Positions 1 to 6,383 of a stretch of 9,495 bases of DNA are shown here, piece by piece. The position numbers and the translations under genes were made by a program. The stretch covers positions 1-9,495 of the forward strand of contig JANXLO010000024.1 of the NCBI GenBank assembly GCA_025355115.1, read 5' to 3'. Each line of letters opens with the position of its first letter. Within the stretch, counting starts at the first letter, position 1. The notes beneath the pieces were generated by a model that was not told the DNA's origin, searched no databases, and was given only the letters and a program-made list of their open reading frames with translations. The stretch is from Chthonomonadaceae bacterium. Its GTDB lineage: Bacteria; Armatimonadota; Chthonomonadetes; Chthonomonadales; Chthonomonadaceae.

Positions 1-1
1 C

Positions 2-628
2 TACGAGAAGTTTCTGGAGGGCGCATGGATCGTCATGGTGCTGATTGCGCTGCTGGTGCTTATGTTCCGCAAGATCTACAGTCACTACGCCTCCGTGGCC
101 GAAGAGCTGAAGATGGCGCACTACGATCCTCCGCCCGAGAGCTTCCGAAACACCGTGCTGGTGCTGGTTCCCTCACTGCATCGGGGAGTCATGCCCGCCC
201 TGGAGTATGCGCGCTCGCTCTCATCCGACTGCCGCGCTGTGCACATCTCCACCGATCCTGAGAAGAATGCGCTGCTCAAGGAGCGGTGGGAGAAGTGGGG
301 CAAGGATGTTCCGCTGGTCATTCTCGACTCGCCCTACCGCGAGCTCATTACGCCCATCATGCGCTACCTCGACGCCGTGCAGCACGAGCGCAGCAATCAT
401 CTCGTGACAGTGGTGCTGCCGGAGTATGTGCCGACAAAGTGGTGGCATAGCCTCCTGCATGGCCAGGCCAGCCTTCGCCTTAAGTTCGCCCTGCTCGACC
501 GCAAGGATGTGGTCGTGGCGAACGTGCGCTACTACCTGCACAAGCAGGACATGCTGCCCCTGGACGCGATGGCCGAGGAGGATGGGCCTGCTTCGGATCA
601 GCACGGACATGAGCCACCCCATGCCTAA
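2..628 (+). CDS. APC-superfamily permease with C-terminal USP-like domain (3' part)
   Basis: The reading frame is open from the left edge, so the start and most transmembrane helices lie outside the window. About 208 codons are visible. They start in the last hydrophobic helix (FLEGAWIVMVLIALLVLMF) followed by a basic exit (RKIYSHY). Next comes a soluble domain whose first strand reads NTVLVLVPSL, with alternating strands and helices (VILDSPYRELITPIMRYLD, VTVVLPEYVP) and an end at VVVANVRYYLHKQ. This is the USP-like cytosolic domain of APC permeases such as the K+ importer KimA; related proteins are usually labelled amino acid permease. The acidic, His-rich tail (EEDGPASDQHGHEPPHA) is not conserved in any family I know. 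The STAS-USP gene follows 23 nt later, probably on the same transcript. K+ as substrate is inferred from domain layout and the nearby trkA genes; an amino acid substrate is the alternative. Confidence 0.85.
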   Translation, partial: YEKFLEGAWIVMVLIALLVLMFRKIYSHYASVAEELKMAHYDPPPESFRNTVLVLVPSLHRGVMPALEYARSLSSDCRAVHISTDPEKNALLKERWEKWGKDVPLVILDSPYRELITPIMRYLDAVQHERSNHLVTVVLPEYVPTKWWHSLLHGQASLRLKFALLDRKDVVVANVRYYLHKQDMLPLDAMAEEDGPASDQHGHEPPHA

Positions 629-651
629 CCGCAGAAAACGGAGCAGCCATT

Positions 652-1452
652 ATGATCATCGAGACCTCTGAGGACGTCGTAAAGCTTTCCGGCTCGCTGC
701 ATAAAAACCAGTGGCTCACCATCAAGGCGGCCGCGAACCTGCTGCTCAACGATCATCCCAAAGGCATCATCGTGGACTGCGGCGCACTGATCGACGTTTC
801 GGAGGACGGCGCGAAGACCTTTCTGGAGGCCATGCGCGACATCGAGGCGGCGCACACCCGCATCGTGGTCGTACACCTGCCCGACAAAGTGATGAGCGTC
901 CTGAGAACCGTGCCAGGGGTGCGGTCGCAGCTGCCGATCGCAGATTCGGTCGAGGAGGCGCGCGCCTCGCTTCGCATGCAAAGAAACGTCGCGCAGAAGC
1001 CGTCCACGGATCCTACGAAGCGCACTTCGGTTATTCTTGTTCCGTTGATGGCAGGAATGGACCTGACCTACGGCGCGACGCTTGCAGGCCGTCTCGCTCG
1101 CGGCACGCGCTCGGAAGTCCATCTGGTCTATTTTCTGGAGGTCACCCGCACACTCCCGCTCAACGCGCCGTTGCTGGAAGCAGAGCAGGCTGCGCAGGAG
1201 TCGCTGGCGCAGGCGATGCAGTTCGCGCGCCAGGTCAGTGCGACGGCTACGGAGCATGTGGAGAGAGTTCGGGACGCCGCGGAGGGCATTCTCATCTCCC
1301 TGCGCAACACCGGAGCTGAGAGCGTCGTTCTGGGCGCGACGGACGAGCCGCTTGGCGGCGAAGGCCACGACCGTTTTCATCACCTTGTCGATACCCTGCT
1401 GCACCGCGCTCCCTGTGAAGTCATCATCGGACGCCTGAAGCCGCCCATTTAG
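652..1452 (+). CDS. STAS domain-USP domain fusion protein
   Basis: This 266-residue soluble protein has two domains. Residues 1-110 look like a STAS domain of the anti-sigma-antagonist type: a beta-rich start (MIIETSEDVVKLSGSL), then GIIVDCGALIDVSEDGAKTF, where Ser50 lies near the site phosphorylated in SpoIIAA-like proteins, then RIVVVHLPDKVMSVL. A linker (about 111-121) leads to a USP-like alpha/beta domain (about 122-264) that begins TSVILVPLMAGMDLTYGATL and ends HRAPCEVIIGRL. The C-terminal glycine motif that binds ATP in typical USPs is altered: after VVLGATDEP there is no standard GS(V/T) step, so ATP binding is doubtful. The start has GGAG 8 nt upstream (640-643). The position between a USP-tailed permease and nadC suggests a signalling partner for the permease, but that is inference. 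The fold assignments rest on reading patterns by eye. Confidence 0.8.
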   Translation: MIIETSEDVVKLSGSLHKNQWLTIKAAANLLLNDHPKGIIVDCGALIDVSEDGAKTFLEAMRDIEAAHTRIVVVHLPDKVMSVLRTVPGVRSQLPIADSVEEARASLRMQRNVAQKPSTDPTKRTSVILVPLMAGMDLTYGATLAGRLARGTRSEVHLVYFLEVTRTLPLNAPLLEAEQAAQESLAQAMQFARQVSATATEHVERVRDAAEGILISLRNTGAESVVLGATDEPLGGEGHDRFHHLVDTLLHRAPCEVIIGRLKPPI

Positions 1453-1474
1453 AGGAAAGAAAAGGAGAAGGACT

Positions 1475-2317
1475 ATGGCTGCATACTTTCCGGAATGTGC
1501 CGACATCGTGCGGGCTGCCCTTGCGGAGGATATCGGCACGGGCGACCTGACGAGCCTGCTGACGGTGCCTGTGGAGAAACGAGCCGAGGGCAGAATCGTC
1601 GCAAAGCAGTCTGGAGTAATCGCGGGCCTGCCGGTCGCAGAGATGGTCTTTCTCCAGTTCGACCCGGGGCTTGATGTCACGCTCTCCGTCGAGGAGGGCG
1701 CCTATGTGGAGGCGGGGGAGAAGCTGATGATCGTCAGCGGCTCAGCGCGGAGCATTCTGACGGCGGAGCGAGTGGCACTAAATTTTCTCCAGCGACTCTC
1801 CGGCATCGCCACGAAGACTTCCCGCTTCGCCGCGCTGGTCGAGGGCACGAAAGCCCGCGTCGTCGACACCCGCAAGACAACTCCTGGTCTGCGCATCCTA
1901 GAGAAGTATGCAGTGCGCGTGGGCGGCGGCTTCAACCACCGTTTCGGCCTCTACGACTCCATTCTGATCAAGGACAATCATATCCAGGCGGCGGGAGGCA
2001 TCACCCCGGCGGTTCAGGCGGCCTACGCGCAGGCCCCGCACACGATGACCGTGACGGTGGAGTGCGAAACGCTCGCGCAGGTGACGGAGGCAATCGAGGC
2101 GGGAGTGGACATCGTACTGCTCGACAACATGAGCCTCGAAATGCTTCGTAAGGCCGTCGAACTCGTGGAGGGGCAGGCGGCGGCAGAAGCCAGCGGAGGA
2201 GTGAACGAGGAGACCGTCCGTGCGATTGCCCAGACCGGTGTGGACATCATCTCGGTAGGCGCCCTAACCCACTCCGCCCCCGCCCTCGACATCAGCCTCG
2301 ACCTCACCTCGCTTTGA
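1475..2317 (+). CDS. nadC: Nicotinate-nucleotide pyrophosphorylase (carboxylating), quinolinate phosphoribosyltransferase
   Basis: NadC converts quinolinate and PRPP to nicotinate mononucleotide, CO2 and pyrophosphate in de novo NAD synthesis, in the cytosol. The 280-residue length is normal for the family. The N-terminal domain shows LAEDIGTGDLTS (17-28). The barrel carries the expected blocks: ERVALNFLQRLSGIAT (98-113), DTRKTTPGLR (131-140) for quinolinate and phosphate binding, KYAVRVGGGFNHRFGLYDS (144-162), LIKDNHI (164-170), VECET (195-199), LLDN (215-218), EASGG (238-242) and SVGALTHSAPALDISL (260-275). All key Arg, Lys, His, Glu and Asp positions I know of appear present. A strong site (AAGGAGAAGG) precedes the ATG and the gap to the STAS-USP gene is 22 nt, so the two are likely cotranscribed. 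nadA and nadB are not in the window. Confidence 0.97.
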   Translation: MAAYFPECADIVRAALAEDIGTGDLTSLLTVPVEKRAEGRIVAKQSGVIAGLPVAEMVFLQFDPGLDVTLSVEEGAYVEAGEKLMIVSGSARSILTAERVALNFLQRLSGIATKTSRFAALVEGTKARVVDTRKTTPGLRILEKYAVRVGGGFNHRFGLYDSILIKDNHIQAAGGITPAVQAAYAQAPHTMTVTVECETLAQVTEAIEAGVDIVLLDNMSLEMLRKAVELVEGQAAAEASGGVNEETVRAIAQTGVDIISVGALTHSAPALDISLDLTSL

Positions 2318-2333
2318 TGCCCGCGTCCTCGAT

Positions 2334-2355
2334 CCCTTTCCTTCGACCGGAAGGG
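2334..2355 (+). other. Inverted repeat just after nadC
   Basis: CCCTTTCC (2334-2341) pairs with GGAAGGG (2349-2355) around a 7-nt loop, with one bulged T. It lies 17 nt past the nadC stop. No T-run follows, so it may stabilise the 3' end of the mRNA rather than terminate transcription by itself. Confidence 0.35.
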
Positions 2356-2420
2356 CACTGTCTGAACCAGGATCTAGCGGATTTAAACTGATTTTCAGGA
2401 TTTTCCAGAGAGTGGGCTGA

Positions 2421-2451
2421 TTGCGTTCGTTCAACGCAGGGCTTGTTTTTT
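2421..2451 (+). terminator. Possible weak terminator after nadC
   Basis: TGCGTT (2422-2427) pairs with AACGCA (2433-2438) over a 5-nt loop, with a T-G pair at the base. A six-T run (2446-2451) follows after a 7-nt gap. The stem is short and the T-run is offset, so this is a weak candidate for the end of the permease-STAS/USP-nadC transcript. Confidence 0.35.
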
Positions 2452-2460
2452 GAAGCGCAC

Positions 2461-2477
2461 TACTCTTGGAAAGAGTA
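2461..2477 (+). promoter_or_regulatory. Small perfect hairpin in leader of membrane-protein gene
   Basis: TACTCTT (2461-2467) and AAGAGTA (2471-2477) are exact reverse complements with a 3-nt loop GGA. It sits 22 nt before a larger hairpin in the same leader. It could be an RNA stem or a DNA operator; the sequence does not settle which. Confidence 0.35.
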
Positions 2478-2499
2478 ATTAGCGGTTCTCAAGGTGAAA

Positions 2500-2528
2500 G
2501 GAGAGCTGACTGTCACAGTCAGCTCTCC
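2500..2528 (+). promoter_or_regulatory. Perfect 13-bp hairpin upstream of the 73-residue membrane protein
   Basis: GGAGAGCTGACTG (2500-2512) and CAGTCAGCTCTCC (2516-2528) are exact reverse complements separated by TCA. No T-run follows, so this does not look like a terminator. The right arm ends with TCTCC (2524-2528), which is also complementary to GGAGA (2538-2542), the ribosome-binding site of the next gene. The left arm could therefore compete with the ribosome-binding site for the same partner. The structure is seen directly; the switch is inference. A dimeric repressor operator is the other reading. Confidence 0.5.
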
Positions 2529-2551
2529 AGCGCTTCGGGAGAATTACGAAG

Positions 2552-2773
2552 ATGACCCCTGATCCTGTTCCCGATCCAATCAACCCCATCCTCTCACGCG
2601 AGCTCTACGAGCAGATCCTCCACTACTCCACCATTCCCGTGTTGCTTCTGTTGATCTGGTTCAGTTGGTTTCTGATCAATCGCCTCATGAGTCCCCAACG
2701 ACGCCAGGAGCGCCGCAATCGAGAAATTCGGGAGGCCGTGGCGGCTCGCAAAAAGGAGAAGGATGGAGAATGA
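2552..2773 (+). CDS. Small single-pass membrane protein of unknown function
   Basis: I do not recognise a family. The 73-residue product has a Pro-rich start (MTPDPVPDPINP), a short amphipathic part, one hydrophobic helix (about 28-45, IPVLLLLIWFSWFLINRL) and a strongly basic tail (RRQERRNREIREAVAARKKEK). By the positive-inside rule the tail should face the cytoplasm and the N-terminus the periplasm. The site GGGAG (2537-2541) lies 10 nt before the ATG. The coding frame is supported by this consistent layout, by the ribosome-binding site and by a terminator just past the stop. It is separated from nadC by 234 nt and so probably has its own promoter, though I found no convincing -35/-10 pair. 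The cytosolic tail could contact nucleic acid or an acidic polymer, which is only a guess. Confidence 0.75.
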   Translation: MTPDPVPDPINPILSRELYEQILHYSTIPVLLLLIWFSWFLINRLMSPQRRQERRNREIREAVAARKKEKDGE

Positions 2774-2806
2774 AGGGAGAGGAGCTGGCCACTTTCATTT
2801 GATGTC

Positions 2807-2833
2807 CGCTTAGCCGGCTTAAGGCGTTTTTTT
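2807..2833 (+). terminator. Rho-independent terminator overlapping the ppx stop codon
   Basis: CGCTTA (2807-2812) pairs with TAAGGCG (2820-2826), with one bulged G, and a run of seven T (2827-2833) follows. It ends the plus-strand gene 34 nt upstream. The right arm and T-run lie over the last codons and the stop of the minus-strand ppx gene (TAA at 2819-2821), so one stretch serves as coding sequence on one strand and terminator on the other. Confidence 0.7.
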
Positions 2834-3817
2834 GGACAGAAAACGGTCGTAGAGGAGGCCCCAGCGCAAGCCGCGCGTGCTGACCTCCACCGTCAGGCTG
2901 TCAAGATGCGCGAGAGCCTGCGAGAGAAGGATCGCGCCGCCGAGAATAATGTCTGCGCGGCGCGGATCGAGGCCAGGGAGGGTTTTGCGGGAGGCTATCG
3001 TGCGTGTCGCAAGCATGCAGAGAACATCCTCGAGGTCGTCGGCATGAAGCACGTAGCCATGCATCGATTCCGTCTCGCTGCGCACACCGCGCTGTATTGC
3101 CGCCAGGTTGGATAGAGTGCCGCCGACGCCGACGACTCGCGTCTCCGCATCGTTGAAATGCTCCGGCAGAGGGATGGCCGAAAAGGCGTCCTGCGCCGCG
3201 TCGTTCGCCGCCGCGAGCTGGAAGACTGCGGGCGGGTCGGACTTAAGAAAACTCTCCGTCAGCTTCACCGCGCCCCAGTTGACGCTGATGCGGGAGACGA
3301 TTTGGTCGCTGTTCGCATCGCCCTGGATCACCTCTGTGCTCCCGCCGCCGATGTCGACGACCAGCAGCCTGGGTATATTGCGCCACTGCGGATCGCGGCG
3401 CACGGCGAGATAGCTCAGCCGCGCCTCCTCCTCACCGGGAATCACCTCGACCTCAAGCCCGGTACGCTCGCTCGCTCGGCGCAGAAACTCGCTCTGGTTC
3501 TCGGCGTTGCGAAGGGCGGCTGTGCCCACCCCCACTATCTTCTGAACCCCGTAGAGCTTTGCCTCCGCGACGAAGTGATCCAGCGCCTCTAGAGTGCGGA
3601 GAATGGGCACCTCCCGAAGGCGATGGGCCTGGGCCATCATGCCTTCTCCGAGCCGGGACTGCACGGACGCCTCGTAGACGCGGTTCGCTCTGCCGCCGCC
3701 AAGATCACCGATGACCATCTTGACCGTGTTGCTGCCAACGTCGACCCCGGCGTATAGGGCCGCATCGGAGGGCAGAGGCATCGGGCTGCGAAACTCCTGC
3801 ACCTGCAGATCAGACAT
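2819..3817 (-). CDS. ppx: Ppx/GppA-family phosphatase (exopolyphosphatase or pppGpp phosphohydrolase)
   Basis: Members of this cytosolic family remove terminal phosphate from polyphosphate and/or convert pppGpp to ppGpp. The 332-residue product is the short form, with only the two actin-like (ASKHA) domains and no C-terminal HD domain. Visible motifs are the first phosphate loop DVGSNTVKM (26-34), GVGTAALRNAEN (96-107), the catalytic acid region IPGEEEARLSYLA (126-138), the second loop VVDIGGGSTEV (153-163) and VGVGGT (229-234). The start is set at 3817: the longer open frame upstream is a low-complexity shadow of the HhH gene, while this ATG has AAAGGAGA close upstream and overlaps the HhH stop by 8 nt (ATGTCTGA), implying coupled translation. 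The adjacent CHAD genes favour polyphosphate as substrate, though the family motifs alone cannot separate Ppx from GppA. Confidence 0.93.
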   Translation of the reverse strand: MSDLQVQEFRSPMPLPSDAALYAGVDVGSNTVKMVIGDLGGGRANRVYEASVQSRLGEGMMAQAHRLREVPILRTLEALDHFVAEAKLYGVQKIVGVGTAALRNAENQSEFLRRASERTGLEVEVIPGEEEARLSYLAVRRDPQWRNIPRLLVVDIGGGSTEVIQGDANSDQIVSRISVNWGAVKLTESFLKSDPPAVFQLAAANDAAQDAFSAIPLPEHFNDAETRVVGVGGTLSNLAAIQRGVRSETESMHGYVLHADDLEDVLCMLATRTIASRKTLPGLDPRRADIILGGAILLSQALAHLDSLTVEVSTRGLRWGLLYDRFLSKKTP

Positions 3818-4547
3818 GAGATTTGCCTTTCTCCTTTGCCGGTTCCCTCTCCGGCAGCGCACCCAGAGCGATGTTGATCTCCGCCAGCGAGTCGGCGATG
3901 GCAGACTGTGCCTTGCGGTCCAGCTCCTCCTGAGCATCTGCGGCGGCGAACTCTTCCCCGGCCCGTCGAAGCTGGCGCATGTGCTGTTCCTGCTCGGAGG
4001 CGGTCAGAGCTCCCGGCTCCAGTATGAGACTCTCCGCGCGCTCGGCGAAACGGGCCAGTTCACGCACGAGACGGTTGCGAAACTGTGGTGCATGCGTCCC
4101 CAACAGAAAGCGAGCGGCGCGTCCCAAGGCGCGAACAGCTTCGGCCGCGAGCGGCGACAGCGAGGGCGCAACAGCCGGAGCGGCCTCCCACTGCACTAGC
4201 GGCGCCGTGCCTGCCTTGCCCGCGGGCGGGTCGACGCAGGGCAGCTCCGAGAATGGAGCAAGAAAGCTCTGGATATGCCGCGCCTTGATCTCAGTCAGCC
4301 CCGGGACGGCAAGCAGCGTCTCCAGCGAGGCTTTCCGCAGCGCGGCAAGATTATCGAGTCCCGCCTTCTGGAGGGCGCGCAGGCGTATCGGCCCCAGCCC
4401 TGGGATGTCGGCGAGACGGCGCGGGGGCGGCACGGGCGGCGTCGAGCGGGCGGCGTCGGCGCGGCTCTGCACGTGGACGGACGGTTTTGGTTGGTTCCGG
4501 GCGGATTTCGGCATCTGCGGTTTCATTCCGGTCTGTGGGCGTTTCAT
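3810..4547 (-). CDS. Helix-hairpin-helix protein between CHAD and ppx
   Basis: The 245-residue product starts with a basic, Pro-rich region (1-43) and then two helix-hairpin-helix motifs: LADIPGLGPIRLRALQKAGL (45-64) and LLAVPGLTEIKARHIQSFL (78-96). HhH pairs bind DNA backbones without sequence preference. Residues 135-230 are mostly helical and charged (RFRNRLVRELARF-like heptads, ending AEINIALGAL). The first ATG at 4547 has no Shine-Dalgarno site, and the first 197 nt overlap the CHAD gene in another frame. In that overlap this frame has G or C at the third position in 29 of the first 37 codons, against 21 of 37 in the CHAD frame, so this frame looks like the real one. It may be made by reinitiation, or as the tail of a CHAD-HhH fusion after a frame change at 4598-4603. 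Its role in polyphosphate biology is inferred only from its neighbours. Confidence 0.75.
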   Translation of the reverse strand: MKRPQTGMKPQMPKSARNQPKPSVHVQSRADAARSTPPVPPPRRLADIPGLGPIRLRALQKAGLDNLAALRKASLETLLAVPGLTEIKARHIQSFLAPFSELPCVDPPAGKAGTAPLVQWEAAPAVAPSLSPLAAEAVRALGRAARFLLGTHAPQFRNRLVRELARFAERAESLILEPGALTASEQEQHMRQLRRAGEEFAAADAQEELDRKAQSAIADSLAEINIALGALPEREPAKEKGKSHV

Positions 4548-5154
4548 GAGACGCGAGCGCGGCGGTCTCTTCCGGTGCGACGGGCGGCTCGTCAGGCGGG
4601 GGGCCGACGGCCGCCTCCTCCAGCAAAACGATTAGATTGGAGAAGACTGCCTGAGCCTCCCATTCGACCCAATCGGACAGCAGCGAGGCGAAGCGCGCAT
4701 CGCGCTCAGCCCGGCTCTCATGGCAGAGCGTCAGGAGCCCTATGCAGGCGTCGAAATCCACGAAATGCACGCCGACAACTGGCTCATCACGATGATCCTT
4801 GCCGAAGCTCTCCTCCAGGAGGTGAGTAAGATGCTCGGTCAGCTGAGGGACGAGGACATCGGCATCGTGCATGAAGCCGAGATGGTCCTGAAGTGCTTTG
4901 ACCGTCTCCAGGGCGGAGGAGAAGCGAGCACTGTAGGAGGGATGAACCTCGTAAACAGTTTTGAAAAGCTCCATCGTGTAGCGCAGGCGCTTCGCGGCAA
5001 TGCGCATCTGGTGCAACTCATACACCGCCTTGGAATCGGTAAGGCAAGACTTGTAGGCCAGCACTTCGTCCAGACGGGTGCGTATAATCACCGCGGCGTT
5101 GACGGCGAGCGAAGCCTTCGGGTCCAGCCCATGAATCGGCTCTGCTCTAGCCAT
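4351..5154 (-). CDS. CHAD domain protein, second half-domain
   Basis: CHAD domains are all-helical polyphosphate-binding folds made of two similar helical bundles. This 267-residue frame holds the second one: residues 14-34 form a helix, then AVYELHQMRIAAKRLRYTMEL (43-63) is the typical His/Arg/Lys-rich motif, and ETVKALQDHLGFMHDADVLV (83-102) is the second conserved helix with its Asp. Helices continue to about residue 181. From about 183 the sequence becomes a Pro/Glu/Thr-rich then Arg/Pro-rich tail without domain character, and its last 66 residues overlap the HhH gene in another frame. The true C-terminus is therefore uncertain and may be near 4592. Its ATG overlaps the stop of the upstream half-domain by 8 nt (ATGGCTAG) and has a clear site GGGAGG about 8 nt upstream, so translation from this start looks genuine. 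Confidence 0.82.
   Translation of the reverse strand: MARAEPIHGLDPKASLAVNAAVIIRTRLDEVLAYKSCLTDSKAVYELHQMRIAAKRLRYTMELFKTVYEVHPSYSARFSSALETVKALQDHLGFMHDADVLVPQLTEHLTHLLEESFGKDHRDEPVVGVHFVDFDACIGLLTLCHESRAERDARFASLLSDWVEWEAQAVFSNLIVLLEEAAVGPPPDEPPVAPEETAALASHETPTDRNETADAEIRPEPTKTVRPRAEPRRRRPLDAARAAPAPSRRHPRAGADTPARPPEGGTR
4598..4603 (-). other. Run of six C that decides the CHAD/HhH reading frame
   Basis: On the coding strand the CHAD gene reads GTC GGC CCC CCG CCT GAC here. One more C would end CHAD at TGA (4592-4594), 44 nt before the HhH start, removing the overlap. One C fewer would fuse CHAD in frame to the HhH protein, since that frame is open from here to 3810. The run is thus a candidate slippage or sequencing-error site. 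Confidence 0.45.
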
Positions 5155-5635
5155 GTCTGCGCCTCCCTTTATGCTTCGATTTGGGCGGAGGAGAGTCGGC
5201 GACAGCCTCGAACTGCGCCATCAGATCCTGGTTCTCCAGATCCCCAACGGTCGCACGCACCGCCTGCTGAGCTGCCTCCCGCTCCTCCTGAAGATTGGCG
5301 ATAAAGGAGGCGATGCCGCTGCGCTGATTAGGGGGCAGTCCGGCCTCACGCTGAGTGAGATTCTCGATCATTACGTCCAAGTCGCGCGCCGTTCCGAGCG
5401 CGCCCGTCACGGTCTTGATCTCACGCTCCAGCCTGCGAAATCCCTTGTCGTCAAAGCAGTCGTGAAACACCTCCAGCGCCGCTCTGGTTCGGCGAGACCA
5501 GACCCGCATCTGCTTGATCGGCTCAGTCTCGTCGCCCTTTTTCGCGCCGTCCAGATGCGACAGCATCCGCGCGAGGCGAGGCTGAATGGACTGCACCGCA
5601 TACTCCCGCAGCGTGGGCGGCTCAACGTCACTCAT
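5147..5635 (-). CDS. CHAD domain protein, first half-domain
   Basis: The 162-residue product matches the N-terminal helical bundle of a CHAD domain: LREYAVQSIQPRLARMLSHL (9-28), then the basic motif PIKQMRVWSRRTRAALEVF (39-57), then REIKTVTGALGTARDLDVMI (71-90) with the conserved ARDLD, then a long charged helix (115-145). The family's usual His in H-x-x-R is a Lys here (K41). A complete CHAD domain is normally one chain of two such bundles, so this gene stops halfway, with a basic tail (PKSKHKGRRRHG). The start at 5635 is chosen because it has TGGAGT just upstream and leaves a 52-nt gap to the trkA stop; the open frame further upstream has no domain character and would run into trkA. With the overlapping downstream gene it probably forms a two-chain CHAD fold. 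Confidence 0.85.
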   Translation of the reverse strand: MSDVEPPTLREYAVQSIQPRLARMLSHLDGAKKGDETEPIKQMRVWSRRTRAALEVFHDCFDDKGFRRLEREIKTVTGALGTARDLDVMIENLTQREAGLPPNQRSGIASFIANLQEEREAAQQAVRATVGDLENQDLMAQFEAVADSPPPKSKHKGRRRHG

Positions 5636-5687
5636 GATGACTCCAGTCGATCCAAACTCGATGCCTCCTGTCGGGGCGCAGGCGAAG

Positions 5688-6341
5688 CTAGGCGAACACG
5701 TTACGCAACTCCGGCTCACGGTCAGCGTTGACGAGCGCGATGACGCTATCGTGGAGCATCAACATTGTCTCGCCGGACGGCAGAACTGCATGATCGTCTC
5801 TGATGATGGAGATGATAAGAGCTTCCTCGGGGAGGTTAAGTTCCCGAATTTCCTTGTTGAGCACAGGAGACTTGGTTCCGATCTCAATCTCGACGATCTC
5901 GATGTTGCCCCGGTTGAGCGCGGCCAGCGGGATCATTTCGCCGCCGCCCACCTCCTGCTCGATCAGATTGTAGATGATCTTGGTCGAGCTCACAGTGGCG
6001 TCTATGCCGAGCTTGTGAAACAGCTTTTCGTTGCGCGGATCGTTGACGCGTGAGATCGTGCGCGGAACGTTGAACTCCATCTTCGCCATCTGACATACGA
6101 CGAGATTGTCGTCGTCGCTGCCGGTGGCTGCGACGACCGAGTCCGCTCGTCCGAAGCCAGCTTCAAGCTGCTGATCGGCCTGGCACCCGTCGCCCTGCAT
6201 GACGACCTCGCCAAGCTCCTCGGCCAGTATCCGGTAGCGCGCACGATCCTTCTCCAGCAACAGCACCTCGTGACGCGCCGCACAGAGCTGTTTTGCGAGA
6301 AAGTAACCGATGTTCCCCCCGCCCACGATGATGATGTACAT
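5688..6341 (-). CDS. trkA: TrkA-family K+ uptake regulator (RCK_N + RCK_C)
   Basis: TrkA/KtrA-type proteins sit on the cytosolic face of K+ transporters or channels and gate them in response to NAD(H), ATP/ADP or cyclic di-AMP. The 217-residue product begins with a Rossmann fold: IIIVGGGNIGYFLAKQL (3-19) carries GxGxxG, and Glu30 in LLLEKDRARY is at the end of the second strand, as in NAD-binding forms. GDGCQADQQLEAGF (50-63) and SVVAATGSDDDNLVVCQMA (68-86) are typical RCK_N blocks. The C-terminal part from about residue 135 is an RCK_C domain (IVEIEIGTKSPVLNKEIREL, then ALIISIIRDDHAVLPSGETML), complete to the end. AAGGATAGGA lies directly before the ATG. It follows the one-domain TrkA gene by 42 nt. 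No Trk or Ktr membrane subunit is seen; the permease at 2-628 is the only transporter in the window. Confidence 0.93.
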   Translation of the reverse strand: MYIIIVGGGNIGYFLAKQLCAARHEVLLLEKDRARYRILAEELGEVVMQGDGCQADQQLEAGFGRADSVVAATGSDDDNLVVCQMAKMEFNVPRTISRVNDPRNEKLFHKLGIDATVSSTKIIYNLIEQEVGGGEMIPLAALNRGNIEIVEIEIGTKSPVLNKEIRELNLPEEALIISIIRDDHAVLPSGETMLMLHDSVIALVNADREPELRNVFA

Positions 6342-6383
6342 TCCTATCCTTCTGTCGAACTGTAAATAGTGTCTAGCAGCGGT

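Noticed and set aside
625..1680. A 351-codon open frame on the minus strand
   Set aside because: It runs opposite the STAS-USP gene and the start of nadC, shows Arg-rich low-complexity sequence and no domain, as expected for a shadow in GC-rich DNA.
2494..2562. Possible leader peptide starting at GTG 2494
   Set aside because: It has no convincing ribosome-binding site, and the coding would be entirely made of the hairpin; the RNA structure explains the sequence better.
3818..3937. 40-residue N-terminal extension of ppx
   Set aside because: Arg/Trp/Ser-rich sequence with no family match, lying over the coding end of the HhH gene; the inner ATG has a good ribosome-binding site.
4351..4420. 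C-terminal Arg/Pro-rich end of the CHAD frame as a functional domain
   Set aside because: Here the other frame encodes a clear HhH motif, so the CHAD-frame residues are probably a by-product of overlap or of a frame change upstream.
5153..5731. 192-codon open frame on the plus strand
   Set aside because: It lies opposite the first CHAD half-domain and the end of trkA, without motif or ribosome-binding site.
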